Part shown: positions 1-12,552 of the stretch, one piece after another
How positions within the stretch are numbered: position 1 is the stretch's first letter
How the letters are laid out: each line of letters opens with the position of its first letter
Assembly: GCA_034008185.1 (NCBI GenBank)
Contig: CM067081.1
Coordinates: 9,857,821-9,921,820, forward strand
DNA: 64,000 bases
Direction: 5' to 3'
DNA from: Gorsachius magnificus
Lineage: Eukaryota > Chordata > Aves > Pelecaniformes > Ardeidae
The notes under the pieces: model-generated
Seen by the model: the letters and a program-made list of their open reading frames with translations, nothing else
The model's database searches: none
Told to the model about the DNA's origin: nothing
Translations under genes and position numbers: made by a program

Positions 1-1500
1 CTGCAATTAATTCAATGCCGTCAGATATAAGATAATATATGTCAATACAGATATGGATCACATCCGTATATCCCAAGGAACAAACCCAGGTTTCATCATC
101 AGAGAAGACAAAACCGTAGCAATCAGCAACTGAATTACTGGTCCGGAGTCAGTCCTGCCATTTACCGCACAGTGAAGATCTTTGGATAGCAAAAGATGGA
201 ACTGCCTTAGAAAGACAATTACATAAGAGAGACCTCTCGGCTCATCTTGGTGAGGACCAACGTGAGGAAAAAGTGTACCTTCAGGACCCTAAGCCTTTGC
301 TCAGTTCCACTGGCTATTGGCATTGCAAATGCTAAGCGTTGGGTTCAAGCTATTCTAGCAATCCTGCTCCCAATGCTATAGAGAGGCTCAGTTTGCAGGA
401 GGTCCCACACACCCACGCTTCGGAGGTAATTCAGTTTGATCACAGAAAACCTGATGCACTCAAATGGTTTTTAGCTGAAAAACATGAATATGAGCACACT
501 GTTCTGTTTTGAGATTTCTACTGTGTTTAAATTTTCCATTTACCAAAAAAAAAAAATACATTTAAAAAGATCAAACAACCATTAGTCATTGCATTATCGG
601 CTCTGTGAATTCCAGCAGGCATTAGATCAAGCCCTTTGACAAAGGAAACAGCCTTATACAACAGGAGAGACTATGAAGCAGCTTTCTGTAATTCCACTTA
701 GAAATAGGAGGAAACTAAGCAGCACAGAAGAATTTTAACTATTTGGCCAGAACAGCCACTGAAAATAACAAACTGTGTGCTGATCTCATGCCTTCATAGA
801 TAATAAACATAGAATGCTATAATTATCAGCAAGATCCTTAGCAATCCCAGGAAGTTCTTCCCCATGTTATGCCCACACACACACTTTCTTGTTGATGAAA
901 CAATTTTGATTTTAATATGTAGGTGCTTAACTTCCCAGCAAAACTTGCAATGAGCTCTGCAATTCTGCTAAATATACTGCTTATTGCTGCTGTTACCAAA
1001 AACCTGTTATACTGTATGATGCAGGAGCTAATAGGTCTGGTGTAATCCTAGACATTTTATTAATTGACAAAACTGTATGATCTGGAGGAGGTGATCAAGA
1101 AAAAGCAATAGCAATTCCAAAAAAACCCCAACATTTTCTAGCAAGTTGAAACAAGAGTGGTGTTACAGTGGCATTCTAGTGCTATCACTATATCAAAAAA
1201 GCTGCAAACATGTTGGCAAATAAAATGACAAAGAACCTACATAGAGACCTCAAAAATACTCTCTGATCATTTGGAATAATGATTAACCCTGGCGTTCCTG
1301 ATCTCGTAGCATAAATATTAGCATGTAGTTAAAGTATTGGAGAATGTGCAAGGTATTACTACGTGATAAAAATGTTTAGGAATACAGTAAGAAAAAAAAA
1401 AGCCATGGAGAATTAAAAGAGCCTGGCAGTTAACTACTCTATACACCTTCTCCTTTCAAGACTGGTTAGAGTATTTTCAAGACGGTCCTACACCACTCCG
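1..1500. other. Non-coding DNA, nothing recognised
   Basis: AT-rich DNA with frequent stops in all frames. There is no CR1 tail, exon-like block or RNA gene that I can recognise. Confidence 0.6.
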
Positions 1501-1671
1501 CTTTTGAGATGGTCCCCAGCTTTGTCCTTAAGACTGGAAGAAAGAAACGTCCAGCCTCCCCCTACACCCTGTCACCCCACCGCCACCAAAAATCCCTTTT
1601 CGGGGAGGAGGTCAAATGGAAATGGGGCTGCCGGGGCGCCGGAGCCCCGGGGTGCAGGACAGCGCTGCTTG

Positions 1672-1862
1672 TGGGCGGGGGGGGGGGGGGCGGGGCGGGC
1701 AGCGGCGGGGAGCGGGCAGGGGGGAGCGGCGGGGTGGGCAGCGGGGAGCGGGCAGGGGGGAGCGGCGGGGCGGGCAGCGGCGGGGAGCGGGCAGCGGGGA
1801 GCGGGGAGCGGGCAGGGGGCAGCGGGGAGCGGGCAGAGGGGAGCGGGGAGCGGCGGTCCGGG
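1672..1862 (+). repeat. G-rich minisatellite, GCGGGGAGCGGGCAGGGG-type units
   Basis: After a run of about 14 G, imperfect copies of a unit like GCGGGGAGCGGGCAGG are repeated in tandem for roughly 180 bp, with variants such as GCGGCGGGG and GCAGAGGGGA. Almost every unit has two or three G-runs of three or more on the + strand, so G-quadruplex formation is likely. The overlapping open frames on both strands here (Gly/Arg/Ala or Pro/Ala repeats) come from the repeat and are not genes. Confidence 0.85.
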
Positions 1863-2261
1863 AGCTGTCCCTGGTGCTGAGCACCGCCCGCCGCCAGCGT
1901 TCACCTCCCCATCAGGTTTGGGGAAGGGAAATAAAAAAAAAATAATAATCTAAAAATCAACCCGTAGTAAAAATTGCCATCGTGGTCACATTTGTCGTGC
2001 ACGACCACTTTTTTTTTTTTTTTTACAAATAAATTAAATTCATAGAGCTGGGTCTTAGAGGGAACTACCGGACAAGGTTAACTCCCAGCATAGCTACCTG
2101 TGCTGCTACAACTCAGCGGCTGTGCATACAGACGTATACGTGTGCATACGCACTGGTGCTTGGGTCTCTGTCTCCCTGCTCGGCTAGAGGTACCGCTGTC
2201 CCTCTCAACCCTTAATGAATCATTTTTGTACGCCGAGACATTAGTTCCGATTATTAAATAA

Positions 2262-2355
2262 GGAACAGACGGGACTCACTGAGCACAGCCAAAGTGATTT
2301 GTCCCAAGGTCACACAGAAAAGTCTATGGCTGATCTAAGCGTGCCTGTCTCTAGA
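2262..2355 (-). repeat. MIR-like ancient SINE remnant
   Basis: The stretch AAAGTGATTTGTCCCAAGGTCACACAG, split by a few changes, then AAAAGTCTATGGCTGATCTA, matches the reverse of the conserved MIR/tRNA-derived core usually written AAGTGACTTGCCCAAGGTCACACAG...GTGGCAGAGCT. Such relics are old in amniotes and rare in birds. The start is placed at the AT-rich edge and is approximate. Confidence 0.6.
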
Positions 2356-3447
2356 AAACAAATACATCCCCGTTTCCATTCTCCCTTCCTGGCAAGACAA
2401 ATCCCCCCACCAGTGAACAGAAGAGCTGTAGCACACATGCCACCAAGCCCAGGTATTGCAGTACCCCAGTCTTCCCCTAGCCCCACACACATCCTGCTCC
2501 TCGGGAGGGGTCAGTGCCCATTGCCCTGCAATGTCCCGACCCACCGATGCCCCAGCAGCCCCTGGAGGTGCACCCCACTGGCCTTGCTGGCCCCCCAGGA
2601 GCCGTGCTTGTCCTCTGGCAACCAGGGCACAGAGCAAAAGCAGGAGGGAGGGAGGGGAGAGAGTTCCTCCTGCATTCACAGGGTTTCTGTCCGCAACCCA
2701 GGGCACATAAATCCCCTCTCCCACCCCACAGCATTACCTTGTCGTGGCAGCAATTGCTTCTTCCTACAGTGGTGGCAAAGCGGTCCTTTCGGTGGCTATA
2801 ATCAAGACGGGTAGGGGTAGGCACCTCCTATTTTCAGCCACGGAAGAGATAGCATTCCTCGCACAGACCTTCTGGAGCTGAATAATCCTCAAATGCCTCT
2901 GCAAAGATCACCAGCAGGTGAGCCCCGCTCGGCTAGCATTGTCACTCCTCCAGCTATGGGCACATCCTGTTTTCTTCTGATCACAGGCAAATGCTGAGGA
3001 CCGAGTATCCTGCCCCCGCGAATGCATGCATATACACACACGCCATGCAACACGCTGTTCTCTCAGCATCGCCCAAGTCTCATTTGCAAGAGGCGTGAAT
3101 GGTCCCTGGATTTAAGTGGGGTTGGGGGGGGGGGGTGGGAGGCGTCAGGAGGAGGAATAAACAAACAAACAATGAAACAACAGATGGGTCTTTTCTCTCT
3201 GCCACCTAAATACTTGCTGCACCTTGACCCACCTGCTTAAACACCTCCTTCCCTCCTCACATATGCAGGGCAGCAACCTCTCTGCATTTGAAAGGGGCTA
3301 ATCCTGCGTTCTGCCCTGCGAGGAAAGCTCTCCAGATGCTCTGGAGGTTGCAAAGTCTCCCTATTGAACCGACACCTCCCTCCCGCACTACCCTCCTCCA
3401 GCAAGTAAGGGAGTGGCGTTCGGTTCAGAACAGCATCATCCCAAGGG

Positions 3448-3449
3448 AA

Positions 3450-3481
<32 letters not shown>

Positions 3482-3487
3482 GGGGGA
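3448..3487. repeat. Poly-A run followed by poly-G run
   Basis: About 27 A are followed directly by about 13 G at the left border of the CpG island. This is an unstable homopolymer junction where the assembly may be inaccurate. The open frames through it, with Lys and Gly runs, are artefacts. Confidence 0.9.
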
Positions 3488-3713
3488 AGCGATAGCTGCT
3501 TCGGCAGGGTCTGTTTAAAACCGGGTCGCGGGGAAGAGTTTACCCGGTCCCAGCGGCCTTTTCCGACCCGGCTCCTCCAAAGTTTTCCCGCCCCCCCCCC
3601 GGGGCCGCGGTGTCAGGAGGCCCGGGCGCTCCGTGGCCGCACCTGCGGGCCGGGGCTGAGGGGCGAGGGGGGCCCTTGCACCGGGAGCGCCGGGCTTCAG
3701 CGCAACTTTTTAG

Positions 3714-3728
3714 TGCCACCAAGTGGCA
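3714..3728. promoter_or_regulatory. Inverted repeat TGCCAC-CAA-GTGGCA, CTCF-like
   Basis: Perfect 6-bp arms flank a 3-bp spacer inside the CpG-rich block. CCACCAAGTGGC differs at one position from the CTCF core (AAG in place of AGR). It could equally be another dimeric factor's site. Confidence 0.3.
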
Positions 3729-3865
3729 TAGATCCCTCTAGGAAGCCAAATAGGCTGCCAGCCCTGGGCTCTGCCTGCTGCTCCCTGGCAAGGGGAGAGA
3801 GGGGGATGCGAGAGCAGCGATCACCCCCACCCCCCTGAGCCCTCCACCCCCGCCCCCCTCCCCCC

Positions 3866-3908
3866 AGAGGTGTATCAAGCAGAAAAGAAGAGGTGTATCA
3901 AGCAGAAA
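3866..3908 (+). repeat. 23-bp tandem duplication
   Basis: The 20-base word AGAGGTGTATCAAGCAGAAA occurs at 3866-3885 and again, identical, at 3889-3908, a period of 23 bp with a short AGA spacer. Perfect identity points to a recent slippage duplication. Confidence 0.9.
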
Positions 3909-4769
3909 GGAGGGACTGTTTGCCCCTGGAAGGACAGGATGCCTTCTCCAGCACTCGCCCCTTCCCTTGGCTTCAGGGCGACAGCACCGGGCACGGCGAG
4001 ACGAGGAACGATGCCCCTGCCCAGGCAGCCCGAGCTTCCAGCCCCGCGGCGGGCTGTGCCCCCCTGCCCCTTCCCCGCGGGCTGCCCCTGCCCAGCCCCC
4101 CCCCTCCGCCCCCCCGGCTCCCCCCCCGGCCCCCGACCCACAGGCGCTGCAGTTCCCTGCCAGCCCCCCGGCTCCGCAGCCAGCATCCCTGGGCCGTTTC
4201 TGCAGACCCACGGGCAGGCTGCTTGTTTGCCTACCTGCTGCCCCCAAGCTCGGTACCCTCCGGCCCTTCTGCTCCCCAGCCTTCCCAACAAACCCCACAG
4301 CACCTCTGGCCCCTGCGAACTATCTGCTCGACACACACACACCTTTCCTCGGTTAACCCCTCCCTCCCGAAGCCAGCCGAGGCTTTACCTTCTCCTGCGG
4401 CATCCCTGCACCCTCCCAAAGCCTCCCCCCTCCCTTTCTCCTCCTCCCTCTCACGCCTCAGCCCTACACACCCAGGCTCCTGCTCTTACTCACACTCGGC
4501 CGTCCCGCTCCTCTCCCTCCGGCTGCTCCGCACCGCTCCTCCGCCCGAGGCGGGCAGGGACCCCCGGCACCGGGCCGGCACGACGGCTCCGAGTGTGGGG
4601 TGCGGGGCTGTGGGTATGCCTGTGCGGGTGGGAGGGGTCCTAGGTAGCCTGAGCCCTGACAAACTCAACACCTCCCCGCACTCCCACTGCAGCAGCAACA
4701 ACAAGAAGGAACCATCGCAACACAACGCCAGACGGAGATCATGTCTTTATGCAAAGCTGTTCCTAGTAA

Positions 4770-7700
4770 ATAAATAAATAAAGTAAAATGAAATAAATAA
4801 ATATATAATAAAGCGGAATTTCATTTAAGTAAGAGCTGAGCTGGCATTTAAAAGGCTGCGGGGTCCGACCATTTACCAGGCTGTATTTGCAGGGGAGGAT
4901 TAGCTCGTGCATCCATATTTGAGAATTAACAGTCATTCTCTGCCTCTGCTCCACAGCTTGGCACTCTGTGCTGGTTCCCTCCATTTGGGTTGCTGCTTAA
5001 AATATTATCTTTTTTTATTTTTTTTAAACAACTACTGAATGACCCAAATCCTGGCAGCTACTTGACGTACTTTCCTCAGGGTCACTGCATTGCCACATCC
5101 AACCTGTTGTCATGTCCTCCCCAGCACCCCTGCCCATCTGAGGTGACTTTGATAAAGTTGCTGGGAAGCAGGAGGAAGAGGGACAGTCTTGCCACATCTT
5201 CCATCCACACTCCTAATCCCCTGTAACCCTTTTAGCGCTGGCTCTCTTCACCAGATTACCAGTTTGACTGCTCCTTTCATCCCAAAGGGTGAAGGATAGG
5301 GATCCCATGTGTCCTTACCAAGTGTGGAACCTGGCCTCTTTCTCCTTCACATCCTCCTTCAGCCCCAGCCTGGGACTGGCTGGGAGCCCATCAGCCAGCT
5401 GCTGCTACCTATCCTTCCCCAGCTCTCCTGGCTCCTCCAGTCACTGAAGCCTGGGAAGAGGCCAGTCCTTAAAGCAGAGGGCACTCTGGGGGTGTGCACA
5501 TGTGGCTTTACCTGTTCATTCCCTCTACTTAGCTCCAAGGATCTCTGTGCTGATGCTTGAAGGAGTGGAGGTAGGTTACATGAGAGGTGAGAGGCCACTC
5601 ATTACCAGGGGGCTTCCCCATTCCTGCCACTGCCCTGGTGGGGTGGTGGGTAAAGGAGCATCCTCTCTCTTTCTCCCCAGACCCATGCTCCCCTCAGACA
5701 TTGTCTTTCCTGCTAACCATGGGTTGCGAAATTACTAGAAGGTCAGGAGGCTGGAGTAAGAGAAAAAGAGGGGATGGATATCTGCAGAGAAAGCACAGAT
5801 TGGAAGAAGGAGGGGAGGGATCTGTCTGTAGAAGGGAAAGGTGAGACCAAAGGCAAAGTGGTATTACTGTACACAGTGTTCCTGGAAGGAAGAAATAGGA
5901 GGGGGATCTGGGGAGGGGGTAAATGCCATTGCTTTGCTGGGCTGTCACGGCCGTTCTCTACCTCCCCAGGGCCCGTGTGTGTGATGAGAGAGTCAAAAAG
6001 CATCCTCTTCTCATTGTCAATGGAGACACCCAGCTGGCTAGCAGGATGGTGGCTGACCCACAGCAGATGAAGGAGATGGTCCCCACACAAGCAAGGCACG
6101 CTGAGTTGTGTGGATGCAGCCACACTGGATGCAAAACAACTCCTACACATCCCCAAGGACTCCTCGTGAATCAGAGCCCAGAGTCAGAGTTCACTGTGCC
6201 AGATGTTTGGAGCAGCTGGATCAAAGATTAAAGGAGGCAAACAGAATGGATGGGGGTGGCCATGGCACTTAAATTCCTAATGCCTCTCATTGACCTTTTA
6301 AACAGGGTCCTAATAAATACAGATGAATAAAAGGCTTTTTTCCTTTGCTCTTTTCCTCACCCTTTCTCCCCTCCTCCCTTCCCATCAGTCCCAACTATTT
6401 TACAGAACCCATAAAATTAGTCACTGTCTGCTCCACTAATGCTAGATTATTTTTCCCCTACCAGGAGATTTCTCCTCCTATTTTGATACTATTTAAAGTA
6501 AATAAAATAAAAGCTTCCTGTACCTGTCTGCAACAGCATCATTAAAAAATAAATAAGCTAGTACCTGAATAAGGAGACATAATAACTACATTTTATAAGC
6601 ACACTAACCATAACACTCATTATTTCTGTGGCAGTAGCACCTATAGATACTAGCATGCTGGGCAAGGCTGAACATGCTCTGAATCTCTGTACTCTGAGGA
6701 GCTCATGCATACAGAAAATTGCAAGGATAAAAAGAGTATGAATAAGTCTCCAGGTGTAATCAATATCTCCGAAGAGCATGCTAACCACTCCACCGCTTTA
6801 AGACTGCAAACAATGAAGCTAAAGGAATATAAATTTGGATTCTCCTCAGTTCCAGAATGAATAAACCCTGTGGGACACAGGCAGCACCATCAAAGACAGA
6901 GTGCGGACAAGAAGGTGATATTGTATTGGCTAAGATGAGCCAGGTGCCTGCTTTCTTACAAAAAGTAGTCTGTAAGACAAGCTCAAAAAAAAAGAAAAAA
7001 AAAAAAAAGAAAGGAAAAATGGGAAGAAAATTATATGATGTGCTTGTATATATACTTTTACATGTATATTCTAATAAATATAACAATATTTACTCCCTAC
7101 TAGACAAGATGGAGGAGATGGAGCAAGTTGGGAACAATTTAGCACGCTTATAGTTCATGATTTAATTAAAATCAAGATAATTATTTGTGCTTCCCAAGCA
7201 AGTATCCTAATGTCAAGTCTATTATGCAGAAGGGGAGTAAAAGTGTGCAAAATATGATATACAATACATTTTAAAAGAAAATAGTAGCCTGCCGGGGTAT
7301 ATAAAGGTGCTACTCTCGGAAGATTTAGCTGGTGTTCTCTTTCCAACCTTGAGGAATACAAAGGCCTCACTTTATATGTCTATTTTGTAGAGATTTATAT
7401 ATAAACTTCATGTTCTCTTCAGAGTGAATAAAGGGAAATTATCTTTTGTAGGGTGCAACTCATTTGAGCTATCTTAAACATTTTGTTTAGGATGACAAAG
7501 AAAGAGGCATTAAGATGTACCCACTTCTCTTCATAGACTCCAAAGTGTACTTATTCCTCAGAGGGATATCTATATTAGACTAGTGTGCTTTTAAGGCATC
7601 TGTGACTAATTTTGACTCCTGGTTGTGCATAGGTGTAAAGGAGGCACGAAATGCCCAACACTTCCAAGACTGTTCTAGTTCTGTGCAAGGAAGCAATCCA

Positions 7701-10700
7701 GCTCTTAGTAGCTGGGAAAACTCAGAAATCCCCAATTGCACGTAGGTGTGAAACTCCGTCAACATCATGCAGTCCCTGGGTAAGGATTCTTACCTTAGAT
7801 TCAGAATCTACGGCTGGAGGTATCTATAAGCTCTTGCTTGGTCTGGCCTTTATGTTCATCAGAGGAAAACCGGGCATGAGAGAGGAAGACAGAAAACAGA
7901 GCTCTGAGGAGGATGCTTGCAAGAAGAGTATAAAAGGAGAACACAGCTCATATTTAGAGAGATTTATGTGAGCAATGGGGTGCATCAGAGGCAGCTAAAA
8001 GATTGTAGAATACAGATGCCCTCAGATTTGCCCACAAACAATTATTTTAGGAGAATGAAACCAGTTTGCAGAATATCTGTATAAAAAACTAACACAAAAT
8101 GTTTGAATTTACTCTAGGGAATTGTTCTACATGTCCTCCCAATAATTCCTTCTTTGCTCTTTCCAGAGACTGAATTTCATGTCTAAAGTGGCTGTACTTG
8201 CCAAAATGGGTGAGTAGAACTTTTGCAGCATTACAACTCTGATTCATATTAGTGGGAGTATTCAGGGTCAGTAACTCCAGCTGAGGAAATCTGACTTACA
8301 TTTTACTTTTATGAATAAAGATGTTATTCCTATTATTCAAGGTCATAATGATATTTCAAATGTTATAAACATTTCCAATTTATAAAATTAATGAAAAAAA
8401 TAATGACATTTATGTAATTTCTTCTTGTTTCCTCTGCTATTTCCAGTATCTTTACAGTAAGCATGTATGCATTTTATGTCCAGCTACCTTCTCCTACACA
8501 ATTCCCATCACTGTTTTCCACCAAAGAATTCCAGTGCACTCAACAAAAGACACAAATGTGATGTGTGAGGATCTCAGTTAAATTCAATCTATATGTACAT
8601 ATTGAAAGGAGAGCTTGGGGTACAGGCAGACCTCCCTATTGAAATTCATAGAAATGCACTTGACTCTATTTAAAAAATATATTTAAAAATCAGTGACACT
8701 AAGCTTCTCGGTAAACTCCATACCTTCCTAAGACTGTTTTTTTTCTGTGCTGGTAAAGTGTTTTAAAGCTCTCATATCATTCAAAATCTGATGCTGGTGC
8801 TCCTATTTCTACTCGACGAGTTCCGATCTGAGTGGGGGAGTGCTTCTAATGAAGGCTGAAAGAATGAAACCTCCAATTACGCTGCCGTGTGATATATTAT
8901 CTTCTCTCTGCAGTGAGAGTGGAGTATTGACTGGGTGAAACTTGACTGGTAGGTTCCTTTTGGGATTTGAATTCATCCAAGTTTATGCCTGCACCCCAGA
9001 CTGGCATCTTCTGCTGAACAGCAGGGAGATGATGGGGATGGGATTGTTTATCTTGTGAAGTCCCCAAAGCTACCTAAAGTGAGATCAGGTCTGTGCTACT
9101 GTGATTGATCCATATGAATGCCAGGCAGAGGAGTTTCTGGCTCTGAAGCAGATTCTTCCATTGGAACTTAGCTCGTTCCAGGATCCAGACTTTGCTCTAA
9201 CGGGATATATTAATATCAGAGGTATAGAATAGTCTTACAAATCCATTTCATTCCCATTGTGGAGAACTTCCCTTTGGTTGCAGAGCCACCCACAGGACCA
9301 CCTTGAATAGAAACAAACAGAATCGAGTGTAAACATGACAAATCTCACCTGAACAAAACTCTGTCCTCCAAATTAAAGTGGCAAAGCGTCACTGCAATGC
9401 TACACACCAGTCACTCTAGGGGTGTATTTCAGCTGAAACACTGTTATTTCTAGATATTCTTGGCCAGCTAATTCCTCCTGCTGGCACTGTGATCTGATTC
9501 CCATTCCCTCTATGAACAAAGGACGTTGGCAGAAGGCTGGGAAATATGTAGTACAGAACAACCTTGCTCCAGCAGTAACACAGCCTCAGATCAGCACGTG
9601 GCTGGTTGGCAGTCAACCTACCGCAGAAGGTGACTTGGAGCCAGCTCTGTCTCCTCGCTTGTAGCTCTTCCTGTGCAAAATGTCAGCTGGGAAGGAGAAC
9701 CTGTAAAAGTTGCAGGGGTCATAGTGGCAGAATAATTTCAGTCCCTTCCCTTCCTGTAAGACATCAAAAAGAGAGAAGAAGAAAACTAAGGCCAGCAATA
9801 ACCAAAAGGTGCTGTGTTTGTTATATAGCTTTAACTTAAAAATCGCCAATATTACTTTCCTAAGTAAACAACTACCGTAGTTTCCATAGGAACACTGAAT
9901 GGACAAAAAAGTCTTTGTATTTTGAAGATGGCTACTCTTTTGAGACCCAACAATGAGAATGGAGATTGTTCACAAATTCACGGTTTCTGTCAAATTAAGT
10001 TTTTGCATGGCCCATTGAAGAAATGTGTGCACCTCAATTTTTTATTGGCATGACTTCAAGCAGTGAGCAAGTTTATGAGTTTGTGAAATGGGTTGTTTTC
10101 ATTCCAGATATGGAATAGGTTGATGAAGAAAATGAGTAGATAAATTACTTTGAACTACAGTTAAATGACAAATGCTGTTCCCTTCACTTGTATATTGCTC
10201 TCTTTTTCCTTTAGGTAAACCTATCTACACAAAGACCCCAAAATCTTGCTCTGCCAAACTGTATGTTTCTCACAATAGCCAATCTTTCCTTATATAATGA
10301 GATAGATTTTTTTTTTTCTTTGACTACCAATGCCTACTAAAAGAAAATACAACTAAAAGCAAAGCAGCTTGATTGTAGGATACTATATGACACTGATGTT
10401 TAGGACTGCCTTCTTATTAAGACCAAAAAACCCAGTTGAACAGTCATATTTCATTTATACTTCAGGCTTCCCTAATATCTCTTCTAGCTTCTTTGCTGAA
10501 GATCAGGAGAATTGTGTCATGGTAGTATGCTGGCTGAATAATCTCACTGCTGATGGATCAAAATTATTTCCAGTAATTTCCTAGCATGAAAGGCTTAGGT
10601 ATTGTGAGTGTGTGTGCAGTGGGATTCCCCCCATCAGACATAGACTACTGTAATGTGATATCCACCTCTGGTCATCTACACTCCCTTCATAACCAATGGA

Positions 10701-11970
10701 GAGGAACTGGTAATGGGGTGATGCAATTAGGGTCATCCCTAAGAAGGCTTCAAGTGAATTTGCCTTAAGGTTGACCCATTTATGGAAGCAAGACTAACTA
10801 GTTGAGGAGGAGATAACTACATCATGAACTCTTATAGTTAGGTGGGATGGACACATGACATGGCTTTCATTAAAAAGGAAAAACAACATTTTAAAAAAAT
10901 ACCTGGTTAAGTAGTTGTCAACACCCAGATGTAAACTTCTTTTTGGGGAGTGAGGGGAACAATTGTCTGGTTTTCCCCCAGTATAGGCCACTAGCTGAAT
11001 ATGAAGTTTAAATGTTCATTTCTCCAGGTTTTTTTTGTGTTTAAACATTAGGCTGTGCATTAAAGCATCTCAGAGACATGGTGTGCTCAAGAACACTCTG
11101 CGCTATTCATTTATCAAACCTACCCTATTGTACATATTTCTAATGCAGCTACTCCCACAGTATTGAGCTGACAGAAACCTTATCACAGTGTGGCCCCACT
11201 GAGATTCCCAATATGAATTTTGACCTTAAGAAGCATGTGAAAAATCCCACTGTGGCCCCAAGAAATTCTGAGAGATAGTTTCAGACTTAAATAGGATAAA
11301 AAAAAAGTAATAAATGAAAAAAATATTTGGTTAGAATTCTGTCTCTGAAGAAGGCCCCATGGATGAACATTTGGATCATCTCTGAGGGCAGTAGAAGTAA
11401 TAAAGGATAAAGAATGAGCAAAGGAACAATGAAACCCTTCTTGCTCAACCTGTGTATTGGTAGAAAAAATCAGTCTCTTTTTTCGTGGCTGAGAATACCA
11501 GTACAGAGCTATTGACATGATACTAGAAAACTGCAGTAACTTCTCCACATTTCTAGTAGATCTCTAGAGAAGGCCAAATGTTTGCTTCAGGCTAATGAGA
11601 GCATGCTGAGGAGGACAACTGGAAAAGAAAAGGCTGAACATGACAAGTCAACAGAGATGCTCATCATTTACATTTACAGTTCTCTATCATTTGAAAACAG
11701 AGTTCATCATTAGTCTGGAATGACATATTTTTTGCAATTAGTGTCTAAAGTTTACCAAAATTACTGGACACTGGTACGAAGCCATGTGTATATAGTTGTA
11801 TGAAGTAAATGGCCTTTCTGTAGAGGGATTTTGCACTCCCTGCTTCTCACATTTTTCTTAAAGGTGGTAGGTGTGTGTTAGAAGAAAAGAAATTTAGAAA
11901 GACAGTGGTCAAAATCTGCCATTCCCTACTTACCTGATGTGAAGCTGGAGTGAGAGGAACACAGGCCTGG
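4770..11970. other. Intergenic DNA, no gene recognised
   Basis: It begins with a short TAAA/ATAA microsatellite (about 4769-4812), followed by single-copy-looking DNA. Open frames here are under 140 codons, overlap on both strands, and show no family motif. There is a poly-A/AAAG run near 6986-7018. No CR1 fragment was recognised. Confidence 0.6.
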
Positions 11971-11978
11971 TTAAAACC

Positions 11979-12552
11979 TGTATTGGGTCAAGCTGCATAG
12001 TGCTGGGCTTTCTCTTGGTGTGTAGAAAGGGGTTGATAACACACCAGGGTTTTGGATACTGCTGAGCAGGACACGCACATCATCCAGCTGCGTCTCCAAC
12101 ATTCCCCCCCCTCAGCAGTGTGCTGGGAGGGGGAAAGATCTTGGGAGGGGATGTAGCCAAGACACCTGACCCAAAAATGACCAAAGGGATATTCCATACC
12201 ATATGAGGTCGGCTCAGATATAAAAGCTAAGGCGAAGGAGCAGGAAGGGGGGGCATTCATTTTTTTATGATGTTTTGTTCTTCAGAGCAAGGGCTATGCA
12301 TACTGAAGCCCTGCTTCCCAGGAAGTGGCTGAACATCGTCTGCAAATGGGAAGTAGAGAATAAAATCTTTGTTTTCCTTTTGCTACCACGTGTGGCCTTT
12401 GCTTTGCTTTTTTTTTTTATTAAACTGCCTTTATCTCGACCACGAGTTTTCTTTTTTTTCCATCTCACTTTCTCCCTGCCTGTCCTGCTGGAGAGGGGAG
12501 AAATTGAGCAGCTTTGTGGCACCTGGCATCCAGCCAAGGTAAAATGACCACA
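11979..12552 (+). mobile_element. Solo LTR of an avian endogenous retrovirus (ERVL-like)
   Basis: The element starts TGTATTGGG and ends GACCACA, so it has TG...CA ends. It is flanked by the same five bases, AAACC, at 11974-11978 and 12553-12557, a 5-bp target-site duplication. Inside, in order, are the segments GACCAAAGGGATATTCCATA (12179-12198), a TATA box TATAAAAG at 12219-12226, a polyadenylation signal AATAAA at 12359-12364, and a TTTATTAAACTG segment before the terminal region. I recognise this internal sequence as an LTR type common in bird genomes. No retroviral coding region adjoins it, so it is a solo LTR left by recombination. The 5-bp duplication fits ERVL or ERV1 better than alpharetroviruses, which make 6 bp. 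It lies about 22 kb upstream of TYR exon 1 in the same orientation. Confidence 0.85.

Larger units (their letters stand above)
3480..4700. promoter_or_regulatory. CpG island; possible GRM5-side promoter
   Basis: CpG dinucleotides are dense at 3484-3700 (for example CCGGGTCGCGGGG, GGGGCCGCGG) and again at 4490-4620, within a C-rich block; the flanking 30 kb is AT-rich and CpG-poor. No coding exon was recognised in it. CpG islands of this kind usually mark promoters. In vertebrates GRM5 is the neighbour upstream of TYR and is read away from it, so a leftward transcript from here is plausible. Minus-strand donor-like sequences exist at 4382-4392 (GAGAAG|GTAAAG) and about 4490 (GAGT|GTGAGT). The GRM5 link is inference. 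Confidence 0.6.

Noticed and set aside
3870..4777. Long overlapping open frames (up to 294 codons) in the C-rich block
   Set aside because: They exist in several frames on both strands, are made of Pro/Ser/Ala or Gly/Ala from base composition, show no domain, and run through the 23-bp duplication. Low stop density in GC-rich DNA explains them.
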